A program made the position numbers and the translations under genes. A DNA stretch of 7,144 nucleotides, from positions 1 to 7,144 of the forward strand of contig JAOTUD010000134.1 in NCBI GenBank assembly GCA_029864065.1. Reading direction: 5' to 3'. The DNA comes from Gammaproteobacteria bacterium (GTDB taxonomy: Bacteria; Pseudomonadota; Gammaproteobacteria; GCA-001735895). The stretch's first letter is position 1. The number at the start of each line of letters is the position of its first letter. The notes below the pieces were generated by a model that was not told the DNA's origin, searched no databases, and saw only the letters and a program-made list of their open reading frames with translations. Shown here in pieces: positions 5,744-7,144 of this stretch.

Positions 5744-6609
5744 TCTGGCAGTCACTGGGATTACGACTGGCGCAGCGCCTCGAATTGCCGCCCGGCGAGG
5801 TCAGGGCGATACCGGCGCGCGGCGGTGACATCAACCAGTCGGTCATGCTCGAACTGGGTGAACACAGAATTTTCGTCAAGACCAATCGCGCGCCACTGCT
5901 GCCGATGTTCGAAGCAGAACGGGCCGGTCTCGACGCGATCCGTAGCAGCGCGACGATACGGGTGCCCGAGGTGTACCTGACCGGTGTGGAATCGGGCCTT
6001 GCCTTTATCGCGATGGAATTTATCGGTTTCTCGGGCCGACCCGATCCCGCTCGGCTGGCGCGCGCGCTGGCCGCAATGCATAACAGTTTCCACGATCGCT
6101 TCGGGTTCGAATGCGACAACACCATCGGCAGCACGTCGCAACCCAATCCCTTCAACGACGACTGGATCGAGTTCTGGCGGCTGCACCGGCTCGGCTATCA
6201 ACTCGAACTCGCGCGCCAGAACGGCTTCGACTCGCGCCTGGTCGACGCCGGGTACCGGCTCGCCGAGAACCTCGACGGTTTTTTCGACGCCTACCGGCCG
6301 CGCCCGTCGCTGTTGCATGGAGACCTGTGGAGCGGTAACCAGGATGCCGATGCCGACGGCAACCCGGTGATTTTCGATCCCGCCTGTTACTACGGCGATC
6401 ATGAAGCCGACCTCGCGATGATGGAATTGTTCGGCCACCCCGGAGAACTTTTCTTCGAGGTTTACCGTGAGCATTTTCCGATCGATATCGGCTACAGCCT
6501 GCGCCGCGAACTCTACAATCTTTACCATGTCCTCAATCACGCCAACCTGTTCGGCGGCGGTTATGGCGCGCAGGCGCTGCGCATGATCGACGGGCTTCTG
6601 CGGCATTAA
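5740..6609 (+). CDS. Fructosamine kinase / ketosamine-3-kinase family protein
   Basis: A 289-residue protein, the normal size for this family (about 285-300). The ATG at 5740 overlaps the rluE stop as ATGA. The frame stays open further upstream only as a shadow of rluE. The fold is protein-kinase-like: a Gly/Ser-containing nucleotide segment (RGGDINQS, 27-34), the ATP-binding lysine in IFVK (44-47), FEAERAGL (57-64), the catalytic loop LLHGDLWSGN (191-200, Asp195) and the metal-binding IFDPACYYGDHEADLAM (211-227, Asp213). FWRLHRLGYQLE (145-156) and NHANLFGGGYG (266-276) are also typical. Eukaryotic members phosphorylate C3 of protein-bound ketosamines, so that the sugar falls off; bacterial YniA-type members keep the kinase motifs, but their natural substrates are less certain. 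It probably acts in the cytoplasm as a deglycase or small-molecule kinase. No missing catalytic residue is seen. Confidence 0.92.
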   Translation: MIWQSLGLRLAQRLELPPGEVRAIPARGGDINQSVMLELGEHRIFVKTNRAPLLPMFEAERAGLDAIRSSATIRVPEVYLTGVESGLAFIAMEFIGFSGRPDPARLARALAAMHNSFHDRFGFECDNTIGSTSQPNPFNDDWIEFWRLHRLGYQLELARQNGFDSRLVDAGYRLAENLDGFFDAYRPRPSLLHGDLWSGNQDADADGNPVIFDPACYYGDHEADLAMMELFGHPGELFFEVYREHFPIDIGYSLRRELYNLYHVLNHANLFGGGYGAQALRMIDGLLRH

Positions 6610-6725
6610 AGTAAAATCTCGCAGTCCAGTTCGATAGTGCTGTATTCGGCGGAAAAAGTGTTACCATGCGCGCATAACTAGAAAGTGTCGCCGTAACAGC
6701 GACAGGCCCGGGAGGGACAAACCGA
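6610..6725 (+). other. Non-coding leader before the ABC transporter gene
   Basis: This 116-bp gap between the kinase stop and the transporter ATG holds no gene. It contains a perfect 10-bp palindrome, ATGCGCGCAT (6666-6675), flanked by GTT and AAC on opposite sides, which could be an operator. It also contains a 6-bp stem with a 7-base loop (TGTCGC 6686-6691, GCGACA 6699-6704) just upstream of the ribosome site. No convincing -35/-10 pair was found, though the spacing implies a separate promoter. No hairpin-plus-T-run terminator follows the kinase stop. Confidence 0.4.
6711..6716 (+). promoter_or_regulatory. Shine-Dalgarno site for the ABC ATPase
   Basis: GGAGGG ends 9 bases before the ATG at 6726. 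It is the strongest ribosome site in the window and fixes that start. It follows a small hairpin (6686-6704) by 6 bases. Confidence 0.8.
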
Positions 6726-7144
6726 ATGATTGATGCAGCTGGTGCCGAGGCGGCGCTCGAAGTCGTCGACCTTCATAAGAGTTTCGGCGCGCATGACGTA
6801 ATTCGCGGGGTTTCGATGACCGCCCACAAGGGTGACGTGATCTCGATCCTCGGGGCTTCCGGTTCCGGCAAAAGCACCTTCCTGCGTTGCATCAACCTGC
6901 TCGAGATCCCGAGCGCCGGCGAAGTGTTCATCGCCGGCGAAAAAATCCTCATGCATACCGACAAAACGGGCAGGTATCAACCTGAGGACATCCACCAGGT
7001 TGAGCGACTGCGCGCGCGGCTGGGCATGGTTTTTCAAAGTTTCAACCTGTGGTCGCACATGACGGTTATCGAGAATGTCGTCGAGGCCCCGATTCACGTG
7101 CTCAAGATTCCGAAGGCCGCGGCGATCGAGCAGGGCGAGGCCCC
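6726..7144 (+). CDS. Polar amino-acid ABC transporter ATP-binding protein (HisP/GlnQ type), 3' truncated
   Basis: The frame is open from ATG 6726 to the window edge, giving 139 codons of a family of about 250-260 residues. Visible: the first strand with ALEVVDLHKSFG (10-21), an aromatic base-stacking residue at Phe20, Walker A GASGSGKST (43-51), then FLRCINLLEIPSAGEV (52-67), and the Q-loop MVFQSFNLWSHMTVIENV (101-118, Gln104). The signature motif, Walker B and H-loop lie past the edge. FLRCINLLE, the ~20-residue insert around 76-95 (HTDK, LRARLG) and FNLWSHMTV are typical of importers for basic or polar amino acids such as histidine, arginine and octopine-type substrates. The ATPase sits on the inner face of the membrane and powers a permease pair fed by a periplasmic binding protein, which would be expected downstream. 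The exact substrate cannot be told. Confidence 0.93.
   Translation, partial: MIDAAGAEAALEVVDLHKSFGAHDVIRGVSMTAHKGDVISILGASGSGKSTFLRCINLLEIPSAGEVFIAGEKILMHTDKTGRYQPEDIHQVERLRARLGMVFQSFNLWSHMTVIENVVEAPIHVLKIPKAAAIEQGEA

Noticed and set aside
5761..6606. A 281-codon minus-strand frame opposite the fructosamine-kinase gene
   Set aside because: The plus strand carries all kinase-fold motifs in order and is coupled to rluE. The antisense frame shows no domain and is a product of GC-rich codon use.
6678..7097. A 139-codon minus-strand frame opposite the ABC ATPase
   Set aside because: The plus strand has Walker A, a Q-loop and a strong ribosome site. The antisense frame is a shadow.

Overview
The window looks like a GC-rich gammaproteobacterial chromosome. 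Intact genes of RlmG type (23S rRNA guanine methyltransferase) and RluE type (23S rRNA pseudouridine synthase) sit with a stand-alone 5'-3' exonuclease, a fructosamine-kinase-family gene and the start of a polar amino-acid ABC transporter ATPase. The lineage is inferred from these gene types; no 16S or other marker is present. Both ends cut through genes: the N-terminal half of RlmG is missing on the left, and the transporter ATPase runs off the right edge.

Layout. Positions 1-579 (+) hold the catalytic half of RlmG. A perfect 18-bp inverted repeat (587-624) separates it from a convergent minus-strand cluster. Read from 4215 down to 649, that cluster contains: a secreted TPR protein with a C-terminal NTF2-like domain; a secreted L,D-transpeptidase (YkuD) with a similar C-terminal domain; a TfoX N-terminal-domain protein; LemA; and the C-terminal third of a DUF2207 membrane protein. 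The genes overlap or lie within 13 bp of each other, and a consensus extended -10 element (4244-4252) lies just upstream of the first. On the plus strand from 4303 run the exonuclease, RluE and the fructosamine-kinase-family gene, with 1-bp and ATGA junctions, so they are probably one operon. After 116 bp of non-coding DNA comes the transporter ATPase (6726 onward).

How the genes fit together. The minus-strand cluster appears devoted to the cell envelope: a TPR/NTF2 partner, a peptidoglycan L,D-transpeptidase, LemA and the membrane protein LemA usually travels with. The plus-strand trio covers DNA flap processing, rRNA modification and deglycation or small-molecule phosphorylation; these share expression, not an obvious pathway.

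The most notable feature is damage at the end of the envelope operon. LemA loses its last ~20-25 residues and runs straight into the C-terminal part of DUF2207 in another frame, as if about two thirds of DUF2207 had been deleted. The DUF2207 remnant then carries a second frame break before its Ser/Gly-rich tail. This is either a real decaying locus or an assembly/sequencing artefact. I see no CRISPR array, tRNA, rRNA, insertion sequence or phage gene, and no convincing wholly new system. The best candidate for something under-described is the TPR/L,D-transpeptidase pair sharing an NTF2-like domain.
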